Assembly: GCF_001456025.1 (NCBI RefSeq)
Contig: NZ_LMTZ01000145.1
Location: forward strand, 1 to 64,000
Origin: Mastigocoleus testarum BC008
Lineage (GTDB): Bacteria > Cyanobacteriota > Cyanobacteriia > Cyanobacteriales > Nostocaceae
Direction: 5' to 3'
Length of the DNA stretch: 64,000 nt
Of the stretch, positions 35,971 to 44,400 are shown in pieces (the stretch's first letter is position 1; every line of letters begins with the position of its first letter). The notes below the pieces were generated by a model. The model was not told the DNA's origin, did not search any database, and worked only from the letters and a program-made list of their open reading frames with translations. The position numbers and the translations under genes were made by a program.

Positions 35971-37455
35971 ATGAGCATCTGCATTAATCCGCATTGCTCC
36001 GAGCGTAATAATCATCGTGACATGCTATTTTGTCGAACCTGTGGTTCGGAATTGTTGTTACAGGGATCCTATCGGGTCAAAACTAAGCTAGGGGGTGGTG
36101 GTTTTGGCGAAACCTATGAATTGGCAGACAAAAATGGTAAACGTAAAGTATTAAAAGTCTTAATAGATGAGCGTCCCAAAGCAATAGAGTTATTTAAACG
36201 GGAGGCTGAGGTACTAAAGGTTTTAAATCATCCGGGTATTCCCAAAGTTGAAGAAAACGGATATTTTCTCTATCTTCCCCGCAACACTCAAAAACATTTG
36301 CACTGTTTGATTATGGAGAAGATTGAGGGCTTGAATTTATCTAAGTATATTCAACAACAGGAAAACAAGCCAATACATCCCAAGTTAGCTCTTACATGGC
36401 TAAGAGAATTAACACTTATTTTACAAGAAGTACACAGCCAACACTTTTTTCATCGCGATATTAAACCTTCCAACATTATGTTGCGAGCTGATGGACGTTT
36501 GGCGCTAATTGATTTTGGTACGGTGCGAGAAGTAACTAAAACTTATGTTGCAAAAAAGGCTGCTGGAGATATTACAGGAATTATTTCATCTGGTTATACT
36601 CCAATAGAACAAATTAATGGTCAAGCGGTACAACAATCAGACTTTTTTGCTTTGGGACGTACATTTATTTATTTATTAACAGGTAAGTCTCCAAGTCAAT
36701 TATACGAACCATGTACGAACGTATTAGAGTGGCGCTATCTAACGCCTGAAATTTCACCGGAATTTGCAGATATCCTTGATGAAATGATGGCGCATTCTGC
36801 ATATCAACGCCCGAAAAACACCCAGATAATTTTACAAAAATTGGATGCAATAGATACAGCTTTACCTTCAGCAATAAATGTTAAGCGTTTAACTAAAAAA
36901 GCAGTTAAGCAAGAATCTCAAATTAAAAAAGGTATTAGATATGCTAACGCTTGGATGCGGTTTTTAGCTTATTTAACCGATCTAATTATATTATTTTTTA
37001 TTGGTATATTTTTCGGTGGTTGTGCGGCATATTTAGCATATTCAACAGGATTTATAACTGAGTCGGAGAATTTATTTGATATCGGAGGAATCGTATGGAT
37101 AAGTTCAGTCTGTGGATTTTTTCCTATTCTTTTTAGTTTAATAACATCTCCTGAGGAAATAGGTACAATAGATATCGTTGCCAGTTTATTTGGAATCATA
37201 ATTAATTGGCTTTATTTTATTTCATTTGAAATGTCTGCTAAAAAAGCCACTCCGGGAAAGCAATCTTTAGACATTCATATAACTGACTTAAGTCAAAATA
37301 AAATTTCATTTGTCCAAGCTAATATTCGGTATTGGACTAAATCATTATCTATATCTTTATTGATGATTGGATTTTTGATAACTGCTTTCACACGAAAAAG
37401 ACAAGGTTTACATGATATTTTTGCAAAAACTATTATCACAAAAAAATTTAATTAA
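35971..37455 (+). CDS. Zinc-ribbon Ser/Thr protein kinase with RDD membrane domain (copy 2)
   Basis: A 494-residue paralogue of the upstream gene with the same layout and residue numbering: ribbon CINPHC/CRTC, glycine loop LGGGGFGETYEL, Lys62, HRDIKPSN at 161-168, DFG at 181-183, then an RDD domain (MRFLAYLTDLIILFFIG, ATPGKQSLDIHI). The kinase parts are much more alike than the RDD parts, where loops and hydrophobic stretches differ. That suggests different membrane partners or stimuli after duplication. No effector gene follows; an AT-rich gap separates it from an FAD oxidoreductase. Confidence 0.93.
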   Translation: MSICINPHCSERNNHRDMLFCRTCGSELLLQGSYRVKTKLGGGGFGETYELADKNGKRKVLKVLIDERPKAIELFKREAEVLKVLNHPGIPKVEENGYFLYLPRNTQKHLHCLIMEKIEGLNLSKYIQQQENKPIHPKLALTWLRELTLILQEVHSQHFFHRDIKPSNIMLRADGRLALIDFGTVREVTKTYVAKKAAGDITGIISSGYTPIEQINGQAVQQSDFFALGRTFIYLLTGKSPSQLYEPCTNVLEWRYLTPEISPEFADILDEMMAHSAYQRPKNTQIILQKLDAIDTALPSAINVKRLTKKAVKQESQIKKGIRYANAWMRFLAYLTDLIILFFIGIFFGGCAAYLAYSTGFITESENLFDIGGIVWISSVCGFFPILFSLITSPEEIGTIDIVASLFGIIINWLYFISFEMSAKKATPGKQSLDIHITDLSQNKISFVQANIRYWTKSLSISLLMIGFLITAFTRKRQGLHDIFAKTIITKKFN

Positions 37456-37789
37456 CTCGTTTATTTATTTTGAGAAATATTTAGCTAAAATAGTAAAAAT
37501 TATTCTCTAAAAAAACAAATAATAATCAATATTCAAGAAGTATATTTTAGATAAAATAACAATATATCTGATAATCATTAATTTGATAATATTGGTGTTA
37601 ATTAAACAGATTAAATAATTACTGTTAAATCTATAGATACAAAAATTAATACAAATCTAATTAAGTTCATAAAAATTACACTTTTGATAATACTTTCTAT
37701 TTTGAATAAATCTCGTAAAAAAAAGCAAATCTCAAAATATTTAGTGTAAGAATATATATGTTTAAGAAGTTAAGACGGTCGGTGTAGGA
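37456..37789. other. 334-base very AT-rich spacer
   Basis: Almost only A and T. There are no frames or strong hairpins, and no repeats beyond simple A/T tracts. It presumably holds the promoter of the FAD oxidoreductase gene. Confidence 0.5.
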
Positions 37790-39124
37790 ATGAAGGAAAA
37801 TCATGCGATTGTTATAGGTGGTAGTATAGCTGGAATGCTAGCAGCAAGAGTGCTTGCCGATAGTTTCAGTTCGGTTACAATCCTGGAAACAGACAAATTA
37901 CCCGACAAACCCGATCGTCGTAACGGGGTCACACAGTCTTTGCAACCACACATTTTATTTGCTAAAGGTTTCAGAATTCTAGATACTTTATTTCCTGGAA
38001 TTGGCAAAGACCTTGCAGATGTTGGCGCATTACCGATAGACTGGCCAAGAGAATTTCATCTGTTAATGAAGAATGGAGAATGGGGCACAACAGTAGATTC
38101 TCCAACTGATATAACTTCCGTCACTTGTTCTCGCCCATTATTAGAATGGACAATTAGACGCAGGTTGGCAAAATTTTCCCAAATAAAGTTTGTAGAAGAA
38201 TCTCGCGTCACTGGGTTGCTCGCAAATCCTTGTAAAACTCAAATTTGTGGTGTAACAGTTTTACAATCAGTTAATGGAGCTAAACAAGAGCAGCGTTTAA
38301 TGGCAAAACTAGTAGTAGATGCTAGCGGACGTCATTCTCAAACACCTTCTTGGTTGGAAAGTTTAGGCTTTAACCCCCCAACAGAAACTGTAATCAACCC
38401 ATTTTTGGGTTATGCAACGCGTCGTTACAAACAACCTGAAAATTTTGCAGATGACTGGAAATTAATCTTAATTTCCCATTCTCCTCCTAATGCAACTCGC
38501 TTAGGGTATTTAGCAAAAATCGAGAATGGCGAATGGATTGCAACTTTGGGAGGTTATGGAAAAGATTTCCCTCCTGCAGATGAACCTGGTTTTCTAGATT
38601 TTGCTCGCAGTCTACCTTCAGACAAATTTTATCAAGCGATCGCACATGCGGAACCTACATCACCTATTCATGGTTATCGTGACACTGCTAACCGGTTACG
38701 TCACTATGAAAAAATAAAAATGCCTAAAGGCTTTGTATGTTTGGGTGATGCAGTTTGCGCTTTGTGTCCAGTTCACGGTCAAGGGATGACAGTTAGTGCA
38801 TTATCAGCATTGGTATTGCAAAAATGGTTGCAAAATCCAAAATCGAATTTCCAAAAAAGTTTAGCTCAAAGTAACTCGCAACATTGGAATTCTGCAACAA
38901 ATAAAGATTTGCTTTTTCCCACTACAGTTACAACCATGGGTTACGGTAAACAAACTAAGTTACCAAAAGTACTAAAATGGTATTCTGATAGCTTAGTGAA
39001 ACTTGCACATTCAGATCCTGATATTCTGTGTTTATTTGTAGAAGTATCTCAGTTGTTGAAATCCCCCTTTGCTTTATATCACCCGAAAATTATGTGGCGC
39101 GTACTGAGTCAGGGTTTGGTTTGA
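37790..39124 (+). CDS. FAD-dependent oxidoreductase (PHBH-type monooxygenase fold)
   Basis: A cytoplasmic flavoprotein of 444 residues. The N-terminal Rossmann motif is AIVIGGSIAGMLAARVLADS with an acidic strand end (TILETDKLP). The middle carries LVVDASGRHSQTP (NAD/FAD DG-like motif), and later FVCLGDAVCALCPVHGQGMT, the GD motif that contacts the FAD ribityl. This places it with 2-polyprenyl-6-methoxyphenol hydroxylase/geranylgeranyl-reductase-like enzymes. The conserved RRNGVTQSLQPHILFAKGF is typical of a bacterial subgroup with unknown substrate. It is a single gene; no pathway context helps. Confidence 0.88.
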   Translation: MKENHAIVIGGSIAGMLAARVLADSFSSVTILETDKLPDKPDRRNGVTQSLQPHILFAKGFRILDTLFPGIGKDLADVGALPIDWPREFHLLMKNGEWGTTVDSPTDITSVTCSRPLLEWTIRRRLAKFSQIKFVEESRVTGLLANPCKTQICGVTVLQSVNGAKQEQRLMAKLVVDASGRHSQTPSWLESLGFNPPTETVINPFLGYATRRYKQPENFADDWKLILISHSPPNATRLGYLAKIENGEWIATLGGYGKDFPPADEPGFLDFARSLPSDKFYQAIAHAEPTSPIHGYRDTANRLRHYEKIKMPKGFVCLGDAVCALCPVHGQGMTVSALSALVLQKWLQNPKSNFQKSLAQSNSQHWNSATNKDLLFPTTVTTMGYGKQTKLPKVLKWYSDSLVKLAHSDPDILCLFVEVSQLLKSPFALYHPKIMWRVLSQGLV

Positions 39125-39160
39125 GTTGGGGACTGGGGACTAGGGACTAGCGATTGGTGA
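39125..39160. repeat. Short STRR array
   Basis: GGGGACT/GGGACTA heptamers directly follow the stop of the FAD oxidoreductase gene. Confidence 0.6.
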
Positions 39161-39209
39161 TTTGGTTCAAACTAATGTTATTAGTTATTTTCATTAGTTT
39201 TGACATGTT

Positions 39210-39237
39210 GTAGAGACGTTGCATGCAACGTCTCTAC
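39210..39237. repeat. Perfect 28-bp palindrome
   Basis: Arms GTAGAGACGTTGCA (39210-39223) and TGCAACGTCTCTAC (39224-39237) are exact reverse complements without a spacer. Related GTAGAGACG/CGTCTCTAC elements occur near 45501, 45933 and 48833, so it belongs to a dispersed family. Confidence 0.85.
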
Positions 39238-39282
39238 AGGGTTTTGTGGAAAAAAGCTACCAAAATGAATGGAACAAAGCAC

Positions 39283-39530
39283 TAGTTAGGGCTTGCTGTT
39301 CGCATAGCGTAGCGTTAGCTAAAAAAGTAGAGTTTCGCGAATCCAGAAGCCACACAGCTTGCAAAATATTAGTTTCATCCCGCTTGTTTCTAATTTACCC
39401 AGGGATATCAAGGACTAAAGTGCAAGGTTTTTGAGACTATAAACGTTATTTTCTTGCACTTGTTTAGTACAAAAAACCTTAAAACCCTTGCCTGTTATGG
39501 CTTTCAATTTTATTCAGCAAGCCCTAGTTA
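39283..39530. mobile_element. MITE-like element with TIRs and target-site duplication
   Basis: A 236-bp body (39289-39524) is bounded by perfect 10-bp inverted repeats, GGGCTTGCTG and CAGCAAGCCC. It is flanked on both sides by TAGTTA (39283-39288 and 39525-39530). It encodes no transposase; a 71-codon frame crossing it is not protein-like. The inside includes a GC-rich GCATAGCGTAGCGTTAGC insertion. The right end (AAACCCTTGCCTGTTATGG region) resembles ends of Nostocales insertion sequences as I remember them. A non-autonomous, transposed element is the best reading. Confidence 0.7.
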
Positions 39531-39619
39531 ACTTTTGAGTTTTGTGTTTTGTGTTTTGATTTTTGTGTAATACTGTGTTACTCGTTAGCATATGCCTAAA
39601 GAGTTTAACTGAAACGTAT

Positions 39620-39708
39620 TACCCCTAAATCCTTGGAAAGGGGGACTTTGAAACAAACTCCAAATTCCTAATTCCCACTCCCCAATCCCCAACCCCAAAT
39701 CCCCAGTC
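39620..39708. repeat. Palindromic repeat and STRR array before cysteine desulfurase
   Basis: CCCCTAAATCC...GGGGGACTT (39619-39648) is a common cyanobacterial palindrome. It is followed by CCCCAAT/CCCCAAC heptamers from about 39662 to 39708, ending only six bases before the desulfurase ATG and displacing any normal ribosome binding site. Confidence 0.65.
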
Positions 39709-39713
39709 AAATT

Positions 39714-40877
39714 ATGAAACGCCCTATCTACCTCGACTGTCACGCAACTACCCCAGTTGATGAACGGGTAGTTGCTGCGATGTTACCGTATTTTACGGAG
39801 CATTTTGGTAATCCTTCTAGTATCAATCATATCTATGGTTGGGAGACGGAAGCTGCTGTCAAGAAAGCACGGGAAGTCTTAGCAGGAGCTATTAATGCTA
39901 CACCAGAGGAGATTGTTTTTACCAGTGGTGCAACGGAAGCAAATAATTTAGCTATTAAAGGTGTAGCAGAAACATATTTTCAAAAGGGTCAGCATATTAT
40001 TACTGTCTCCACAGAACATAGTGCAGTAATTGATCCCTGTAATTACCTTAAATCTCTGGGATTTGAAATCACTTTTCTTCCTGTTCAAACAGATGGATTA
40101 ATTAATCTCAAGCAGTTAGAAGAAGCTTTCCGCGATGATACCGTTTTGGTGTCCGTTATGGCGGCAAATAATGAGATTGGAGTATTACAAGCATTAGCAG
40201 AAATTGGGAAAATCTGCAGGGAACGTAACGTATTATTTCACACTGACGCCGCCCAAGCCCTTGGTAAAATAGCTTTGGATGTCGAGTCAATGAATATTGA
40301 TCTGATGTCAATGACAGCCCATAAGTTATATGGACCTAAAGGTATTGGTGCGCTGTATGTTCGTCGTCGTAACCCCAGAGTTAAGGTTGCACCACAATTA
40401 CATGGTGGAGGACACGAACGGGGAATGCGATCAGGTACTTTATATACACCCCAAATAGTTGGTTTTGCGAAAGCTGTAGAGATTGCTTTACAAGAACAAA
40501 CTACAGAATGCGAACGTTTAACTCACCTCAGAGAAAGTTTATGGAAAAAGCTTTCCCAACTCGAAGGAATTCATCTGAATGGACATCCCACCCAAAGACT
40601 TCCAGGAAATCTAAATGTCAGCGTTGAGGGAGTGGACGGAGCCGCATTACTATTAGGATTACAACCAGTGATGGCGGTATCTGCCGGTGCTGCTTGTTCT
40701 TCAACTAATACTGCACCTTCCCATGTCTTGATGGCTTTGGGTCATTCAGAAAAACTGGCTTATGCTTCCATCAGGTTTGGGATTGGAAGATTCAATACCA
40801 CTGAAGAAATCAACCAAGTAGGAGAACACTTTGTCTCTACAGTTCAAAGTTTGCGCAAGCAAGCAAGTTTAGTTTGA
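39714..40877 (+). CDS. Cysteine desulfurase (NifS/IscS type)
   Basis: A PLP enzyme that takes sulfur from cysteine for Fe-S clusters and thio-cofactors. The 387 residues are full length for the class. Landmarks are IYLDCHATTPVDERV at the start, the PLP lysine Lys204 in TAHKLYGPKG, HTDAAQALGK, and the catalytic Cys328 in SAGAACSSTNTAPSHVL. The last gives a group I (NifS/IscS-like) loop. No iscU, nifU or nif genes adjoin, so a housekeeping rather than nitrogenase-specific role is likely. An STRR array abuts the start codon. I give no symbol because IscS and NifS cannot be separated from this alone. Confidence 0.95.
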   Translation: MKRPIYLDCHATTPVDERVVAAMLPYFTEHFGNPSSINHIYGWETEAAVKKAREVLAGAINATPEEIVFTSGATEANNLAIKGVAETYFQKGQHIITVSTEHSAVIDPCNYLKSLGFEITFLPVQTDGLINLKQLEEAFRDDTVLVSVMAANNEIGVLQALAEIGKICRERNVLFHTDAAQALGKIALDVESMNIDLMSMTAHKLYGPKGIGALYVRRRNPRVKVAPQLHGGGHERGMRSGTLYTPQIVGFAKAVEIALQEQTTECERLTHLRESLWKKLSQLEGIHLNGHPTQRLPGNLNVSVEGVDGAALLLGLQPVMAVSAGAACSSTNTAPSHVLMALGHSEKLAYASIRFGIGRFNTTEEINQVGEHFVSTVQSLRKQASLV

Positions 40878-40908
40878 GATCATAAGTAGGTGGACAAAAA
40901 TATTTACC

Positions 40909-41023
40909 GTCATTGCGAACAACGTGTTCGCGGAGCGCGTCCTCAGCAATCCCAAGCTCCTGCGATTGCGTCATTTCGCTTTGCTCCATATGCGCTTTGC
41001 GCACGCTACGCTAACGCAATGAC
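40909..41023. repeat. Palindrome-bounded GC-rich repeat element
   Basis: Bounded by GTCATTGCG (40909-40917) and CGCAATGAC (41015-41023). The inside contains several HIP-like and GCG-rich modules (TTCGCGGAGCGCG, TGCGCTTTGCGCA). The GTCATTGCGA ends are a familiar dispersed repeat in cyanobacterial spacers. Noncoding. Confidence 0.65.
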
Positions 41024-41099
41024 ATTGTGTAATTAATTCAGTCCAACTACTTAGTTACCTTGAAGTCACGATTCGATCGCAAGATATATAACTATACAT

Positions 41100-41232
41100 C
41101 AATATAATTCAAAATAACCGGATTGCACTGCCTTGAATCAGTAAAATGCTCTGAGGAGAATTTTACACGACCAAACGACAAATTAACGCAAGTGTAACCA
41201 AACCTGTACTCGTATGAGTGTGGGTTTTTTTA
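41100..41232 (+). ncRNA. Candidate small RNA ending in a strong terminator
   Basis: A terminator hairpin (AAACC and ACTC at 41200-41211, GAGT and GGTTT at 41216-41227, then a T-run) stands over 300 bases after the nearest upstream stop. A repeat element lies in between. TATAAC/TATACA boxes near 41085-41097 could be a -10. No frame is present. A transcript of about 110-130 bases is inferred; it does not match Yfr1 as I remember it. Confidence 0.35.
41200..41232 (+). terminator. Rho-independent terminator
   Basis: Two stem blocks (AAACC/GGTTT and ACTC/GAGT with a GTAT loop) separated by a small internal loop and followed by seven T. It terminates whatever is transcribed rightward from the spacer before the ROCO gene. 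Confidence 0.65.
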
Positions 41233-41251
41233 TTTCAAAAGTGGTAGATAT

Positions 41252-41306
41252 GTAGCAGAGGCTGAGCCGCACCTGCGGTGAACACCGACACCGTAGGCTC
41301 TGCTAC
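41252..41306. repeat. Inverted repeat GTAGCAGAG / CTCTGCTAC
   Basis: Nine-base perfect arms (41252-41260 and 41298-41306) enclose a GC-rich core with further short pairs (CCGCACCTGCGGTG). Another member of the spacer palindrome population. Noncoding. Confidence 0.55.
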
Positions 41307-41415
41307 GTCTTTAAAGGAATTAGGAATGGAAATTTAACTTTTTACTTTTACACAGTCAAGCTAATAAATGGGTAAATCCGATATATTCTGAATAGATTTA
41401 TTGTTATATGTACTA

Positions 41416-44400
41416 ATGACTACAGAAGAACTGCTACAAGTAATTGAAAGAGCAGCAAAAGAGGGGTGGACAGAATTAGACCTCTCCGGCAACAAATTGA
41501 CAGAATTACCGCCTGAAATTGGTAAGCTAACTCAACTCAAAAAGCTGATTATTGGTAAATATGAGTATGACTTTCAAGAATTTATAGTTGTAGTTACTAC
41601 CATCAGTAACAAGTTGACTACCTTACCAACAGAAATTGGATTGCTAAATCAACTTGAATATCTTCAGATAGTCAGTAATCAACTCAGTAGTTTACCAGCA
41701 GAATTTGGACAACTCACCAACTTGCAAACCCTCAACCTCATCGGAAATCAACTCAGTAGTTTACCAGCAGAATTTGGACAACTCACCAACTTGCAAACCC
41801 TCGATCTGAGCAATAATCAACTCAGTAGTTTACCAGCAGAATTTGGACAACTCACCAACTTGCAATCTCTCGATCTGAGCAGTAATCAACTCAGTAGCTT
41901 ACCAGCACAAATTGGACAACTCACCAACTTGCAATCTCTCGATCTGAGCAGTAATCAACTCAGTAGCTTACCAGCACAAATTGAACAACTCACCAATTTG
42001 CAAACCCTCAACCTCAGCAGTAATCAACTCAGTAGCTTACCAGCACAAATTGGACAACTCACCAACTTGCAATCTCTCGATCTGAGCAGTAATCAACTCA
42101 GTAGCTTACCAGCACAAATTGAACAACTCACCAATTTGCAAACCCTCAACCTCAGCAGTAATCAACTCAGTAGCTTACCAGCACAAATTGGACAACTCAC
42201 CAACTTGCAATCTCTCGATCTGAGCAGTAATCAACTCAGTAGCTTACCAGCACAAATTGAACAACTCACCAATTTGCAAACCCTCAACCTCAGCAGTAAT
42301 CAACTCAGTAGCTTACCAGCACAAATTGGACAACTCACCAACTTGCAATCTCTCGATCTGAGCAGTAATCAACTCAATAGCTTACCAGCACAAATTGAAC
42401 AACTCACCAACTTACAGACCCTCAATCTGAGCAATAATCAACTCAGTACTTTACCAGCACAAATAAAAAAACTCACCAACTTGCAATCCCTTGACCTCGG
42501 GGGTAATCAACTCAGTACTTTACCAGCACAAATAAAAAAACTCACCAACTTGCAATCCCTTGACCTCGGGGGTAATCAACTCAGTACTTTACCAGCACAA
42601 ATTGGACAACTTACCAACTTGCAATCCCTTGACTTCAGGGGTAATCAACTCAGTACTTTACCAGCACAAATAAAAAAACTCACCAAACTTAAAAGACTCG
42701 ATTTACGTGGGAATCCAGTTCCCGTTCCACCGGAAATTTTAGGACCAAAGGGACCATGGGGAGATCCGGGTGATGTTAAAGAAATCCTTGATTTCTATTT
42801 CCGGGTACAAGACCCCAATGAAACAGAACCCCTCTATGAAGCAAAATTACTGATTATTGGGGAAGGAGGAGCAGGTAAAACTTCTTTAGCTAAAAAAATT
42901 GAAGATGAAAACTACAAACTTGACTCTGATGAAAAATCAACAGAAGGAATTGACGTCATCCAATGGAAATTCCCACTCGACAACGGTAAAGAATTTCGGG
43001 TTAATATCTGGGATTTTGGGGGTCAAGAGATCTACCATCAAACCCATCAGTTTTTTCTGAGCAAACGTTCCCTTTATGTTTTAGTTGCTGATACCCGCAG
43101 AGAAAACACTAATTTTTACTGGTGGATGAAGGTCGCAGAACTTTTGAGCGATAAAAGTCCGATTTTGATTATTAAAAATGAAAAACAAGACCGCGATTGT
43201 GAAATAAATGCAGGGGAGTTACGGAAAGAGTTTAGTAATCTAAAAGAAGTTTTAGCAACGAACTTACAGACAAATCGTGGTTTAGCAGAAATAAAAGCAG
43301 AAATTCAAAACTACATTACCAGACTTCCCCATGTTGGGGACAAATCACCTTTACCAAAAATCTGGGTAAGAATCCGTTCCGCTTTAGATAACGATTCTCG
43401 CAATTACATTAGTATTTACGAATATTACCAACTTTGCGAAATTAATAAATTAACTGACCGTCAAGACATGCTACGACTGAGTAGTTATTTACATGACCTC
43501 GGTGTTTGTTTGCATTTCCAAGACGATCCAACCCTCAAACACTATGTAATACTCAAACCAGAATGGGGTACAACAGCAGTTTACAAAGTTCTAGATAATA
43601 AAACCGTCAAGCAAAATCTGGGATGTTTTACTCAAGAACAACTCGCAGATATTTGGAAAGATAGCGAATACGCTGATATGCAAGATGAATTGCTGCAATT
43701 GATGATGCGGTTTAAACTTTGCTACCCAATTCCAAATCGTCCTGGTAATTACATCGCACCACAATTACTCGATAATGAGAACTTACCTAATTACACTTGG
43801 GATAAATCTTATAATCTGATCTTGCGCTACAAATATGAGTTTATCCCTAAAGGTATTATTACCCGCTTTATTGTAGAAACACACCCTTGGATTGAAGAAC
43901 AAAAACTGGTTTGGAGAAGTGGTGTTGTTCTTAATAAAGACAAAACTCGTGCGGAAATCATAGAAAACTATAATCAAGGAAAAATTAAAATCAGCGTATC
44001 TGGAAACCGGAAAAAAGAATTACTCGCAGTCGTCACCCACGAGTTAGAAAAAATCCATAATTCTTTTGAACGCTTGAAATATCAAACTTTGGTTCCCTGT
44101 AACTGTAGAGAATGTGCGGGAAGTGAAAATCCTTATGCTTATCCTTTAGAAAATTTGCGTAAACGTTTAAATAGGGGTAGATATGAAATTGAGTGTGAAA
44201 ACAGCTTTGAAATGGTTGATGTCCGGAGATTAATTGATGACGTGAATTTGTCAACTCAGCCAGAATATCGAGAATCTCAAGTCCAAAGTACACCATTGCA
44301 ACGAGAACTAGAAACCGAGAGAAACCAATCTTTGAAGACAAGTCAACTCATTATAAAGCATCAAGATTTTCAATATCAAGATTTTGAAATAATAGTCGAT

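Noticed and set aside
39219..39434. 71-codon open frame
   Set aside because: It starts inside the 28-bp palindrome, crosses the MITE boundary and has no protein-like composition.
39714..40877. Assignment of the desulfurase to a nif cluster
   Set aside because: No nif, hesA/B or iscU genes adjoin, and the sequence alone does not distinguish NifS from IscS.
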